From NORP294 sp047627915 (GTDB taxonomy: Bacteria; Bacteroidota; Bacteroidia; Flavobacteriales_E; Vicingaceae): 64,000 nucleotides of DNA. The translations under genes and the position numbers were made by a program. The stretch covers positions 7,888-71,887 of the forward strand of contig JBLHTZ010000009.1 in assembly GCA_047627915.1 (NCBI GenBank), read 5' to 3'. Shown one piece after another: positions 1 through 8,263 of this stretch; position 1 is the first letter of the stretch, and each line of letters begins with the position of its first letter. The notes beneath the pieces were generated by a model that was given only the letters and a program-made list of their open reading frames with translations, was not told the origin of the DNA and ran no database searches.

Positions 1-181
1 TAAAGTCCCCAATAACACCAAAAGTATAGCCTATCTTAGCACCATCGGCTTCAATATTATCACCGACTGGTTTCAACCAGCCAATGCTTGGAGAAAACTG
101 CAATCCTAGTTGAAAGTCTTTTTGTGCGAAACTTCCAATTACAAGTGCTAAAAGGACGGCGAGCAACGTAGTCTTTTTCAT
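1..181 (-). CDS. outer-membrane beta-barrel protein, 3' part missing (window edge)
   Basis: Only the first 60 codons are present; the gene runs off the left edge. The start ATG is read leftwards from base 181. The product begins with a clean signal peptide (MKK, then a Leu/Ala/Val-rich core, then SFAQ as the likely cleavage site). The mature part opens with alternating hydrophobic residues and a glycine-rich stretch (FQLGLQFSPSIGWLKP) typical of Bacteroidota PorT-like outer-membrane barrels. It is divergent from gldB with only 45 bases between the start codons. The barrel call rests on the N terminus alone, so the exact family is open. Confidence 0.6.
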   Translation of the reverse strand, partial: MKKTTLLAVLLALVIGSFAQKDFQLGLQFSPSIGWLKPVGDNIEADGAKIGYTFGVIGDF

Positions 182-204
182 AATTTTGTTTGTATTATTT
201 ATTA

Positions 205-212
205 CAAAGCTA
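205..212 (-). promoter_or_regulatory. -7 box of the left-edge outer-membrane gene
   Basis: Read on the minus strand this is TAGCTTTG, an exact match to the Bacteroidota -7 consensus TAnnTTTG, about 23 bases before the start codon at 181. No convincing TTG -33 box was found. It lies in the short divergent gap shared with gldB. Confidence 0.4.
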
Positions 213-226
213 AGTTGTTTTTTCAA

Positions 227-1249
227 ATGAAGTTAAAAACCGTTATTTCAATTTATTTACTCAGCACTCTCGCCTTGTCTTCATGCGATTCAAATAGGTT
301 TGAAGTAGCAATTGAAAAAATTACGATAGGTCAGGATTATCGTAGGTTTGACCTAGATGTGATGGATGTTAAAAAGGACGGAGCGAGCCAAGAGGAATGG
401 GGCTTGTTGAATGAAAAATATTCTAACTTTTTTCCGCTATATGTAGAAGGGATTATGGGTTTTGGCAGAATGAATGACCCGTTAATTATAAATATTTTTA
501 ATCAGTACTTGAACAACAAAGACATTGTAGAGGTGTTAGATCAGGTAAAAGAAATGTATCCCGAGGGTTCTTTGAAGCCTGAATTTGCAGATTTGGAGGA
601 TGCTTTTAAACGATACCATTATTATTTTCCTGAAAGAATTGTTCCCGATGTGGTAACCATGACAGCTGCGTTTAACTATGCAACTGCAGCAGACGATCAA
701 GTTTTGGCGATTGGCCTTGATATGTATTTGGGTGGCAACTTTGAAATTTACCCTAAGATTGGGATTCCAAAATATAAGTTTCAAAACTTTGATCGCTTAT
801 ACATAGTTCCTGATGCTATGAAAGCGTGGTTGCTTACTGAATTTGAAACTGCAGGAGGTCAAGACTTTTTAGAGCAAATGGTCTATTATGGTAAGGTTGC
901 CTATTTATTGGAAGCGTTTTTACCCAACCAGGAAAAACATTTGTTTTTTAACTATTCGCCAGAAGATTTGGCCTGGTGTGAAGACAATGAAGGTTCAATT
1001 TGGTTTCATTTCATTGACTTGGAATTGCTTTTTTCTACAGAAAACCATCAAATAAGGAAATACATGGGCGATGCGCCATTTGTTGCAGGCTTTCCTCAAG
1101 GTTCTCCCGGTAGAGTAGGTCAATGGGTAGGATACCAATTGGTTAAATCTTTTATGGAAAATAACCAAGATGTTGGCTTGGAAGAGTTAATGGAAATTCA
1201 AGACGCCAATAGAATATTAAGAATGTCGAATTATAAACCACAACGATAA
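227..1249 (+). CDS. gldB: GldB-type gliding motility lipoprotein
   Basis: A 340-residue lipoprotein of the GldB family. In Flavobacterium johnsoniae GldB is needed for gliding, but homologues also occur in non-gliding Bacteroidota, so motility is not proven here. I use the ATG at 227; an in-frame TTG at 215 would add four residues before the signal peptide. The start gives a lipoprotein signal with lipobox LSSC and Cys20 as the lipidated residue, placing the protein in the cell envelope. The body is acidic and aromatic-rich and carries the family-like phrase GFPQGSPGRVGQWVGYQ near residues 287-303. The stop codon overlaps the gldC start (TAATG), so the pair is translationally coupled. The membership call comes from recognising the sequence together with the adjacent gldC. 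Confidence 0.88.
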   Translation: MKLKTVISIYLLSTLALSSCDSNRFEVAIEKITIGQDYRRFDLDVMDVKKDGASQEEWGLLNEKYSNFFPLYVEGIMGFGRMNDPLIINIFNQYLNNKDIVEVLDQVKEMYPEGSLKPEFADLEDAFKRYHYYFPERIVPDVVTMTAAFNYATAADDQVLAIGLDMYLGGNFEIYPKIGIPKYKFQNFDRLYIVPDAMKAWLLTEFETAGGQDFLEQMVYYGKVAYLLEAFLPNQEKHLFFNYSPEDLAWCEDNEGSIWFHFIDLELLFSTENHQIRKYMGDAPFVAGFPQGSPGRVGQWVGYQLVKSFMENNQDVGLEELMEIQDANRILRMSNYKPQR

Positions 1250-1581
1250 TGTCAAGAGAATCAGAAATTAATTTCAAGATAAAATTAGATGAAAACCAAG
1301 TTCCGGAATCCATCGAGTGGACAGCAGAAGGCTCTGAAAAGGAGAAATTAAACCTTAGTAAAGCCATTAATTTGGCAATTTGGGACGAAGAAGAAAACAA
1401 TACGCTGCGTATTGACTTGTGGACCAAAGGAATGATGGTTGATGAGATGAAAAAATTCGCTGCGCAAAACATCATTACCATGGCAGATTCTTTTGAGCGA
1501 TCTACGGGAGAGAAAGACATTGCAGAGGAGATTCGGGAGTTTGGAAAGAAGATTGCGGTAAAAATGGGTGTTCTGAAATAA
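1249..1581 (+). CDS. gldC: GldC-type gliding motility protein
   Basis: A 110-residue soluble protein without signal peptide. It starts with SRESEINFKIKLDENQVPE and contains LRIDLWTKGMMVDEMKKF, both characteristic of GldC, an accessory that improves gliding in Flavobacterium. The ATG overlaps the gldB stop by one base, which is the usual gldBC arrangement and supports both calls. Length matches the family. Its biochemical role is unknown. Confidence 0.9.
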   Translation: MSRESEINFKIKLDENQVPESIEWTAEGSEKEKLNLSKAINLAIWDEEENNTLRIDLWTKGMMVDEMKKFAAQNIITMADSFERSTGEKDIAEEIREFGKKIAVKMGVLK

Positions 1582-1602
1582 ATCATACTTGTATATGATG
1601 CG

Positions 1603-1620
1603 GCTAAATTCTAATTTAGC
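1603..1620 (+). repeat. inverted repeat upstream of ftsX, possible operator or -7 box
   Basis: GCTAAATT-CT-AATTTAGC is a perfect 8-bp inverted repeat with a 2-base centre, ending 15 bases before the ftsX ATG. It includes TAATTTAG, one base off the TAnnTTTG -7 box. There is no T-tract, so a terminator for gldC is unlikely. The same AATTTAGA/GCTAAAT-type half-site recurs in the palindromes before feoA and the XRE gene. Confidence 0.35.
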
Positions 1621-1635
1621 ACAATTCTAAAAGCT

Positions 1636-2511
1636 ATGGCAAAACAAGAAAGTCAGAAATCAGCAATTAAGGTAAGAACCTCATACGTTTCTACCATTAT
1701 CAGTATTTCGTTGGTTTTGTTCATGTTGGGCATGCTGGGCATTATTTTGTTAAATGCCAAACAGATCTCTGATCATGTAAAAGAAAACATAGGGTTCTCA
1801 TTGTACCTGAAGGAAAACTTATCTGAAACAGATATTTCGCGCTTGAAACAAGTTCTAGAGGCAAAGGAATACACTAACAGAATAGAATATATCGATAAAG
1901 AACAGGCTGCTGAAATAATGAAAAAGGAGCTAGGTGAGGATTTTGTTGAATTTTTAGATTTCAACCCACTTTCCGGTAGCATTGATTTGTACTTAAACGC
2001 CAAGTTCGCGGAAGAGGGAAGTGCAGCATTAATTGAAAAAGAACTGAAACGCTTGCCGGCTGTAAGAATGGTAGATTACCAAATGGATTTGATTGCGGCG
2101 GTGAATAAAAATGTCCAAAAAATTGGACTGGTTTTATTGGGATTCAGTTTATTACTTTTAATTGTTGTGATTGCATTGATAAATAATACGATTCGATTGG
2201 CTATTTATTCTAAACGCTTCTTAATTAAAACAATGCAGTTGGTAGGGGCAACCGGAGGATTTATTCGAAGACCATTTGTTGCTCGTGGAGTGCTAAATGG
2301 TTTCCTAAGTGGTTTGATTGCTGTTGCCTTACTATCAGGAGTGATGTATAGTATCAAGAGTAACTTGCCTGAATTTTTTGAATTACAAAACTTTAACTTT
2401 TACGGAATTCTGTTTGGTTTGGTAGTAACATTAGGAATCTTAATTTCGTGGGTGTCAACCTCTCTTGCAGTGCGCAAATTTTTAAGAATGCAAAGCGGAG
2501 ATTTATATTAA
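1636..2511 (+). CDS. ftsX: cell-division ABC transporter permease FtsX
   Basis: FtsX is the membrane partner of the ATPase FtsE. The complex couples divisome events to activation of cell-wall hydrolases. The 291-residue product has the FtsX layout: a short cytoplasmic tail, a first membrane helix at about 18-42, a large periplasmic domain at about 45-160 (with the family phrase FSLYLKENLSETDI), and three more helices at about 163-188, 215-240 and 257-280. It ends with the conserved cytoplasmic tail RKFLRMQSGDLY. ftsE is not adjacent in this window. It is followed after 4 bases by the DUF3098 gene and then truB and queA, a familiar Flavobacteriales order. Confidence 0.92.
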   Translation: MAKQESQKSAIKVRTSYVSTIISISLVLFMLGMLGIILLNAKQISDHVKENIGFSLYLKENLSETDISRLKQVLEAKEYTNRIEYIDKEQAAEIMKKELGEDFVEFLDFNPLSGSIDLYLNAKFAEEGSAALIEKELKRLPAVRMVDYQMDLIAAVNKNVQKIGLVLLGFSLLLLIVVIALINNTIRLAIYSKRFLIKTMQLVGATGGFIRRPFVARGVLNGFLSGLIAVALLSGVMYSIKSNLPEFFELQNFNFYGILFGLVVTLGILISWVSTSLAVRKFLRMQSGDLY

Positions 2512-2515
2512 AATT

Positions 2516-2755
2516 ATGAGTGAATCAACAAAAAACGAACTCGCCTTTGGCAAAGAGAATTACAAATTGTTTATAGCAGCAGTTGTTGTAGTCATAATTG
2601 GTTATTTATTAATGGTTGGCGGAGGGTCTGATGACCCAACAGTATTCAACGGAGAGGAGTTGTTCTCTCCAATTCGAATTACTGTTGCTCCAATCATAGT
2701 TCTTTTAGGCTTCGGAATTGGAATGTATGCCATTATGAAGAAATCGAAAGATTAA
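2516..2755 (+). CDS. DUF3098 family small membrane protein
   Basis: A 79-residue protein with two predicted membrane helices (about residues 18-36 and 55-73) separated by a loop with the conserved-looking segment GGGSDDPTVFNGEELFSPIR. This matches the DUF3098 family that sits behind ftsX in many Bacteroidota. Function is unknown. The start follows the ftsX stop by 4 bases, and truB begins 15 bases after its stop, so it belongs to the ftsX-truB-queA transcription unit. In many relatives uppP lies between this gene and truB; it is missing here. Confidence 0.8.
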   Translation: MSESTKNELAFGKENYKLFIAAVVVVIIGYLLMVGGGSDDPTVFNGEELFSPIRITVAPIIVLLGFGIGMYAIMKKSKD

Positions 2756-2770
2756 CTCAAGCATTTTTTC

Positions 2771-3466
2771 ATGCCAAATTTTATTGAAGGGGAAGTTCTC
2801 CTGATTGATAAGCCGCTAACCTGGACATCTTTTGATGCAGTGAATAAGCTAAAGTATGCATTGCAGCGATCGACCGGTGTAAAGAAAGTTAAAGTTGGAC
2901 ATGCAGGCACGCTAGATCCTCTAGCTTCTGGATTATTAATCGTTTGCACAGGTAAGAAAACAAAAACCATAGAATCCATTCAAGGATTAAAGAAGGAATA
3001 TACCGGAATTATACAGTTGGGTGCGACAACACCTTCCTATGATTTGGAAACGGAACCTGATAATTTTCAAGAAACAAGCCACTTAAATGACGCTTATTTG
3101 TGCAAAGTTGCGAATGACATGGAAGGTGAAGTAGACCAGTTACCTCCTATTTTTTCAGCAAAAAAAATTGACGGTAAAAGAGCTTATAGTTTAGCAAGAG
3201 CCGGGAAAATCCCTGAAATGAAAACGAAGCGAATTTCAATTCATTCGTTTGAAATTAAGCAGATAGAAGGCGTAGAAGTACACTTTAGAATTACTTGTTC
3301 AAAAGGAACTTACATTCGGTCTATTGCACATGATTTTGGAAAAAAAATAGGTGTTGGAGGTTACCTAAAAGCCCTTCGCCGAACGAAAATAGGGGAGTTT
3401 AATGTTGCTACTGCGATGACAATTGATGAAGCCAGTTCTTACATTGAACAGCATTCGTTAGTTTAG
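2771..3466 (+). CDS. truB: tRNA pseudouridine(55) synthase TruB
   Basis: TruB isomerises U55 in the T-loop of tRNAs. The 231-residue protein has the catalytic block GHAGTLDPLASGLL with the nucleophilic Asp near residue 46, preceded by the family N terminus LLIDKPLTWTSFD. The later motifs KEYTG, PPIFSAKKIDGKRAYSLAR and CSKGTYIRSIAHDFG are all intact. It is shorter than E. coli TruB because the C-terminal extra domain is reduced, as in other Bacteroidota. It is the third gene of the ftsX unit. Confidence 0.96.
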   Translation: MPNFIEGEVLLIDKPLTWTSFDAVNKLKYALQRSTGVKKVKVGHAGTLDPLASGLLIVCTGKKTKTIESIQGLKKEYTGIIQLGATTPSYDLETEPDNFQETSHLNDAYLCKVANDMEGEVDQLPPIFSAKKIDGKRAYSLARAGKIPEMKTKRISIHSFEIKQIEGVEVHFRITCSKGTYIRSIAHDFGKKIGVGGYLKALRRTKIGEFNVATAMTIDEASSYIEQHSLV

Positions 3467-3525
3467 TCCATTTTTCGTAACTTCGCACTTCATTTTTTCG
3501 GAACGATACTAATCACTCAAGCACA

Positions 3526-4572
3526 ATGAAATTATCAAAGTTCAAATTCGATTTACCTGAAGAATTAATTGCTCAACGACCTACTCCAAACCGAGATGAA
3601 TCTCGCATGATGGTTGTTAACAGAAAAGAGGGTACCATTGAACATAGAGAGTTCAAAGACATCATGGACTATTTGAACGAAGGGGACGTTATGGTAATGA
3701 ATGATACCAAGGTTTTTCCGGCTAGGATGTACGGGAATAAAGAAAAAACTGGAGCAAAAATCGAAGTATTCTTATTGCGAGAATTGAACGGGGAAAACTT
3801 GCTTTGGGATGTTTTAGTGGATCCTGCCAGAAAAATAAGAATTGGAAACAAGCTATACTTTGGAGACGACGATTTAGTAGCTGAAGTAATTGACAATACA
3901 ACATCTAGAGGAAGAACATTGCGATTCTTGTTTGATGGAACCCACGATGAATTTAAGGCAATTATTGAAAGATTGGGAGAAACTCCAATTCCAAAATACA
4001 TTGACCGGCCGGTTGAGCCAGAAGATGAAGATCGTTATCAAACCGTGTACGCTAAAAATGAAGGAGCAGTTGCAGCGCCAACAGCAGGACTACACTTTAG
4101 TAAGCACCTTATGAAGAAGTGTGAAATTTTAGGAGTTGAATTTGCACCTGTGACGTTGCATGTAGGTTTAGGAACATTTAGAAGTGTTGAAGTAGAAGAT
4201 TTAACAAAGCACAAGATGGATTCTGAAGAAATTGAGATTCTTGAGTCAACTTGCGACATGGTTAACAGTGCAAAGAAGAATAAACAGAAGATTTTAGCTG
4301 TTGGTACAACTAGTATGCGTTGTTTAGAAACTTCGGTTTCTACCAATGGAGAGTTGAAGCCTTACAAGGGTTGGACAAACAAGTTTATCTTCCCAAAATA
4401 TAAGTTTAGCATTGCAGACATGATGGTGACCAACTTTCATAGTCCAGAATCTACTTTATTAATGATGACCGCTGCATTCGGAGGGTACGATTTGATTATG
4501 AAGGCTTACGAAACCGCAATTAAGGAGAAATATAGATTCTCAAGTTATGGTGATGCGATGTTAATCATCTAA
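3526..4572 (+). CDS. queA: S-adenosylmethionine:tRNA ribosyltransferase-isomerase QueA
   Basis: QueA transfers the ribosyl part of SAM onto 7-aminomethyl-7-deazaguanine in tRNA, making epoxyqueuosine. The 348-residue length and the motifs LIAQRPTPNRDESRMMV, MNDTKVFPARMYG, VAAPTAGLHFS and TLHVGLGTFRSV are family hallmarks, and the C terminus YGDAMLII is the normal end. A 59-base gap separates it from truB. That gap has a near-consensus -7 box (TAACTTCG at 3478-3485), so it may have its own promoter. ispD starts two bases after its stop. Confidence 0.96.
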   Translation: MKLSKFKFDLPEELIAQRPTPNRDESRMMVVNRKEGTIEHREFKDIMDYLNEGDVMVMNDTKVFPARMYGNKEKTGAKIEVFLLRELNGENLLWDVLVDPARKIRIGNKLYFGDDDLVAEVIDNTTSRGRTLRFLFDGTHDEFKAIIERLGETPIPKYIDRPVEPEDEDRYQTVYAKNEGAVAAPTAGLHFSKHLMKKCEILGVEFAPVTLHVGLGTFRSVEVEDLTKHKMDSEEIEILESTCDMVNSAKKNKQKILAVGTTSMRCLETSVSTNGELKPYKGWTNKFIFPKYKFSIADMMVTNFHSPESTLLMMTAAFGGYDLIMKAYETAIKEKYRFSSYGDAMLII

Positions 4573-4574
4573 AT

Positions 4575-5234
4575 TTGAAACAATATGTAATCATAGTTGC
4601 CGGAGGGAAAGGTTTACGAATGGGAGCAACCATTCCAAAGCAGTTTATTGAAATTAAAGGCAAGGCAATTATCTTACATACATTAGAGAAATTCAAAGAA
4701 GCTTTGCCCTTGGCGGAGCTTCTTTTGGTTTTGCCAATATCTGAAATACCACGTTGGCAAGAAATCTCAAACGGCACGGCTTTCGAAAACATAAAAATTG
4801 CAAATGGCGGGGATGTAAGGTTTGAATCTGTAAAAGCTGGACTAAGTTTAGTTAAGTCTGAAGGAATTGTTGGCGTGCACGATGCAGTTCGTCCATTTGT
4901 ATCAATAGCGACAATTCAAAGTGTTTTTGAGGCGGCAGAAAGGTTGGGAGCAGCTATTCCCGTGGTGGGGTTAAAAGAAAGTATTCGAAAAGTGGATGCT
5001 GACTATTCAATTGCAGTTGACCGGTGTGCATTTAGGATCGTACAAACACCTCAATGTTTTGACGTTAATTTACTCAAACACGCCTATGAACAAGTGTTCA
5101 ATACAAGTTTTACAGATGATGCTTCTGTGGTCGAAGCCCATGGTAAAAAGGTTAGTTTGGTAGATGGAAACTACGCCAATATTAAGATTACAACGGTTGA
5201 AGATTTAAAGATTGGAGAAGCTCTTTTAGAGTGA
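4575..5234 (+). CDS. ispD: 2-C-methyl-D-erythritol 4-phosphate cytidylyltransferase IspD
   Basis: IspD converts MEP plus CTP to CDP-methylerythritol in the non-mevalonate isoprenoid pathway. The 219-residue protein opens with the nucleotidyltransferase loop VAGGKGLRMGATIPKQF and contains GVHDAVRPFVS and RIVQTPQCF, as expected. The start is a TTG at 4575, two bases after the queA stop. The next ATG (4621) lies inside the nucleotide-binding loop and would destroy it, so the TTG is well supported. It probably depends on translational coupling to queA. It ends with a TGA stop. Confidence 0.93.
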   Translation: MKQYVIIVAGGKGLRMGATIPKQFIEIKGKAIILHTLEKFKEALPLAELLLVLPISEIPRWQEISNGTAFENIKIANGGDVRFESVKAGLSLVKSEGIVGVHDAVRPFVSIATIQSVFEAAERLGAAIPVVGLKESIRKVDADYSIAVDRCAFRIVQTPQCFDVNLLKHAYEQVFNTSFTDDASVVEAHGKKVSLVDGNYANIKITTVEDLKIGEALLE

Positions 5235-5414
5235 AATCTTGGAATTACGAACCATGGAATAGCAGATAAGCAATTTAGCCTTCACCATTTTTTCCTTTTT
5301 CGCTCATCCTTGCGAGTATTCTAACATCGTTCATCTTATATCTTAAAATTATTCTGAATTGAAGTATTATTCCTAAGAGGTTAGTAATTATCAACGACCC
5401 TTATAGATTCTACT

Positions 5415-5422
5415 TATATTTG
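5415..5422 (+). promoter_or_regulatory. -7 box before the short aldehyde-dehydrogenase-like gene
   Basis: TATATTTG matches TAnnTTTG exactly and ends 22 bases before the ATG at 5445. The rest of the 210-base gap after ispD (5235-5444) shows nothing recognisable: no hairpin with T-tract and no open frame. Confidence 0.45.
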
Positions 5423-5444
5423 TTAGAGTAAAATAGTAGCATTC

Positions 5445-6335
5445 ATGACAGAAAGAATTGAAGTATTGAAAACATTCAAAATATACATCAACGGAAAATT
5501 TCCTAGAACGGAATCAGGTCGTTATTACGTACCTGAGAACCCTAAAAGGCAAGGCCTGGGTAATATTTGTTTGTGTTCTAGAAAAGACGTTAGAAACGCT
5601 GTGGTTGCTGCTCGTAAGGCTCAAGAATCTTGGGCTGTTAGATCAGCTTACAACAACAGTCAAATTTTATACAGAATTGCAGAAAATTTGGAAAGCAGAA
5701 AATCTGAGTTTGTTGAATTGGTGGTTAAAGAAGAAGCGATTTCATCCAATAAAGCAAGTGCGATTGTAGAATCATCTATTGATCGTTTAATCTATTTTGC
5801 AGGCTGGAGCGATAAGTTTCAGCAATTGTTTAGTAGTGTAAATCCAGTAGCCAGCAGCCACTTTAACTTTTCTATGGCGGAACCAACAGGGGTTGTTACT
5901 TCTATTTGTGGAAAGGGAGTTATGTTTAAAGGGTTGGTTTCTGCCGTTGCTGCCACTATATGTGGAGGGAATACTATTGTTATTTTAGCCAATGAAAATG
6001 GTCCTTTATCGGCTATTAGTTTTGCTGAGGTACTGCAACATTCGGATGTTCCTGCAGGGGTAGTTAATATTTTAACAGGTAAAAGTGCGGAATTAGAAAG
6101 TCATATGGCTTCGCACATGGATGTGAACGCCTTACTTTTGTTGGGTTATTCAACGAAAGAAGCCATTCAGCTTGAAGCGTTAGCAACCGAAAATTTAAAA
6201 AGAGTTCGCTCTTGGTCTGCAGAGAAGGTAAACTCCGATGAAGTGGAAAATCCATATTCGATACAAGACTTTTTAGAAACGAAGACTACTTGGCATCCAG
6301 TGGAGCAAATTGGTGGTGCAACTGCGGGATATTAA
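5445..6335 (+). CDS. truncated aldehyde-dehydrogenase homologue lacking the active site
   Basis: A 296-residue protein homologous to the N-terminal, NAD-binding part of aldehyde dehydrogenases (FKIYINGKF start, AARKAQESW, YFAGWSDKF, VPAGVVNILTG). It ends before the catalytic domain: no Cys302-type motif and no LELGGK motif. Inside the retained part the usual PWNFP is replaced by CGKGVMF and the cofactor motif LKPAE by LANEN, so the catalytic Asn and NAD-contacting Lys are gone. It resembles the full-length enzyme at 43874-45343, sharing the YxAGWxDK phrase, suggesting descent from that subfamily. It is likely a pseudoenzyme or regulatory subunit, not a random truncation, because the frame is intact and the end is directly followed by the next gene's ATG. 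The function is inferred, not known. Confidence 0.75.
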   Translation: MTERIEVLKTFKIYINGKFPRTESGRYYVPENPKRQGLGNICLCSRKDVRNAVVAARKAQESWAVRSAYNNSQILYRIAENLESRKSEFVELVVKEEAISSNKASAIVESSIDRLIYFAGWSDKFQQLFSSVNPVASSHFNFSMAEPTGVVTSICGKGVMFKGLVSAVAATICGGNTIVILANENGPLSAISFAEVLQHSDVPAGVVNILTGKSAELESHMASHMDVNALLLLGYSTKEAIQLEALATENLKRVRSWSAEKVNSDEVENPYSIQDFLETKTTWHPVEQIGGATAGY

Positions 6336-8102
6336 ATGTTAACTACTCCGGTAATACTGCTCCTAGCAACAATTGTGTTTTTATTGTCAGCCCTCTATTT
6401 GGAGTGGTTTAAACCTACAGTTTCTTTTTTTATAGCTATTCTAGTTTTCATATTTGGAGGAATATTAACTCCAGCGGAAGCTTTACATGGTTTTGCAAAT
6501 GAGCAGCTAGCAGTTATTGTATTGCTATTAATCATTAGTGATATTTTTAAGAAGTCGTCCGTTGTGAATGTTCTGTTTCAACGTCTTTTTGGTAGAAGTG
6601 AGAATGTAAGTTCCTTTAAGTTGGGCATGATGACCGTGGTAGCTTCATTTTCAGCCTTTTTTAATAACACCCCTTTGGTAGCTATGATGATGCCATATAC
6701 CAATAATTGGGCAATTAAAAATAAAGTGGCGCCCTCTAAACTACTCATCCCATTGTCTTACGCAGCAATTTTGGGAGGTTGTGCAACCTTAGTCGGAACA
6801 AGCACTAATCTAATTGTAAATGGGTTAGCGATAGATGCAGGTTTCGAGTCGCTTTCGATTTTTGATTTTACGGCTGTTGGTTTACCAATGATGGTGGTTG
6901 GAATTATTTACCTGCTATTGTTTGGAAATAAATTATTGCCGGACACCCGTTCTGCTGAAGTGACTGGTACTAAAGCGAATCGAGAATTTTTTGTTGAAAC
7001 GCAAATTAAATCTAATTCTAAGCTTATTAATCAAACGGTAGAATCTTCTGGATTTAGAGCACTTAAAGGACTGTACTTAGTAGAAGTTGTGAGAAACGAA
7101 TTGAGCTTTAGTCCGGTTGCTCCTAATTTTGTTTTACAAGAAGACGACGCTTTGTTTTTTGCTGGAGAGACAAAAGCTTTGGAAGAAATAAAAGAGGGCA
7201 GTCTAGGCTTAACACTTCCTAAAATTGTCGATCGTTTGTTAGGAGGGAAGTCGAGCACCAATGAAGTCGTGGTTTCATTTAACTCATTTTTGATTGGTAA
7301 GAAGGTGAAAGAAACAGATTTTAGGGCTCGATTTGATGCTGCTATTGTTGCCATTCATAGAAACGGAGAACGATTGTCTGGCAAAATTGGTGACATGGAA
7401 TTAAAAGCTGGAGATGTGTTACTAGTTTTTAGCGGGAGTAATTTTGTTTCAAGGGCAAAGAACAATAGATCTTTCTATATTTTGAGTCACACAGAGGAGC
7501 CTAAAGATATTAATGTTATAAAAGTAACATTGGTCTTTTCTGCCTTGGTCTTTTCTGTTATACTTTCTGCTTTCTCCTCAGTATCATTATTACTTTGCTT
7601 GGCGTGTGTATTGCTTTTGGGGATTTTGCTTAAAATAATGCCGTTGAATGAGATTCGTAAGGGGTTAGATTTTGATTTAATTATTTTAATTGCGTTTGGT
7701 TTAGCTTTCGGAAAAGCAATGAATAATTCAGGAGCATCAAATTATTTGGCCAAAGGGTTTTTGCTTTTACAGAACTACCTTAGTCCAACTTTATTCCTGA
7801 TGCTTATTTTCATTATCACTAACATTTTGGCCGCATATATAACCAACAAAGCAGCTGTTGCAATTCTTTTCCCTATTTCGGTTTCTATCGCCATGCAATT
7901 GAGTTTAAACCCAATTCCATTTATTTTAATCGTTTCGTTTGGAGCTGCCGCTAACTTTATCACGCCAATTGGGTATCAGACTAACTTAATGGTATATGGC
8001 TCTGGAGGCTATAACTTTAAAGACTTTATGAGAGTAGGGTGGCCGCTGACGTTGATCTATATGGTAGTCAGTGCTTTAATATTAGAAACTGTTTACTTTT
8101 AA
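6336..8102 (+). CDS. SLC13-family anion permease with RCK-C (TrkA-C) domains
   Basis: A 588-residue inner-membrane transporter of the divalent-anion:Na+ symporter / SAC1-like type. It has hydrophobic helices in residues 1-195. A soluble middle at about 205-385 holds two TrkA-C-like domains (phrases such as LVEVVRNE and AIVAIHRNGERLSGKIGDMELKAGDVLLVFSG). A second block of helices spans about 390-588. Transporter signatures are FNNTPLVAMMMPY, GTSTNLIVNG and, in the second half, NKAAVAILFP and ITPIGYQTNLMVYG. The substrate (sulfate, phosphate or dicarboxylate) cannot be told from sequence. The ATG touches the stop of the upstream pseudo-dehydrogenase with no gap, so the two genes are co-translated. 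Confidence 0.85.
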   Translation: MLTTPVILLLATIVFLLSALYLEWFKPTVSFFIAILVFIFGGILTPAEALHGFANEQLAVIVLLLIISDIFKKSSVVNVLFQRLFGRSENVSSFKLGMMTVVASFSAFFNNTPLVAMMMPYTNNWAIKNKVAPSKLLIPLSYAAILGGCATLVGTSTNLIVNGLAIDAGFESLSIFDFTAVGLPMMVVGIIYLLLFGNKLLPDTRSAEVTGTKANREFFVETQIKSNSKLINQTVESSGFRALKGLYLVEVVRNELSFSPVAPNFVLQEDDALFFAGETKALEEIKEGSLGLTLPKIVDRLLGGKSSTNEVVVSFNSFLIGKKVKETDFRARFDAAIVAIHRNGERLSGKIGDMELKAGDVLLVFSGSNFVSRAKNNRSFYILSHTEEPKDINVIKVTLVFSALVFSVILSAFSSVSLLLCLACVLLLGILLKIMPLNEIRKGLDFDLIILIAFGLAFGKAMNNSGASNYLAKGFLLLQNYLSPTLFLMLIFIITNILAAYITNKAAVAILFPISVSIAMQLSLNPIPFILIVSFGAAANFITPIGYQTNLMVYGSGGYNFKDFMRVGWPLTLIYMVVSALILETVYF

Positions 8103-8207
8103 GTTGAAGAACATAATTAAATAGGCTTCAGTGCTTAGCATAATATAATTTGTATAAAGCGCCAATTTTTACTAAATACGAATTAGTCCTTTTTTAAAAG
8201 TACATCA

Positions 8208-8241
8208 TAAAAAAAGGGCTTCAACAGATGTCAAAGCCCTT
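8208..8241 (-). terminator. intrinsic terminator of rimP-nusA-infB
   Basis: On the minus strand the stem AAGGGCTT / AAGCCCTT (8241-8234 with 8221-8214, 12-base loop) is followed by a run of T residues (A residues at 8208-8213 on plus). It lies about 22 bases after the infB stop. It could also stop plus-strand transcripts of the SLC13 gene weakly. Confidence 0.8.
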
Positions 8242-8263
8242 ACTATTTTAATGAATTGTTTTA

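Noticed and set aside
1152..1586. A 144-codon minus-strand frame opposite gldC
   Set aside because: Antisense to the well-supported gldB end and gldC, with no start context or family similarity.
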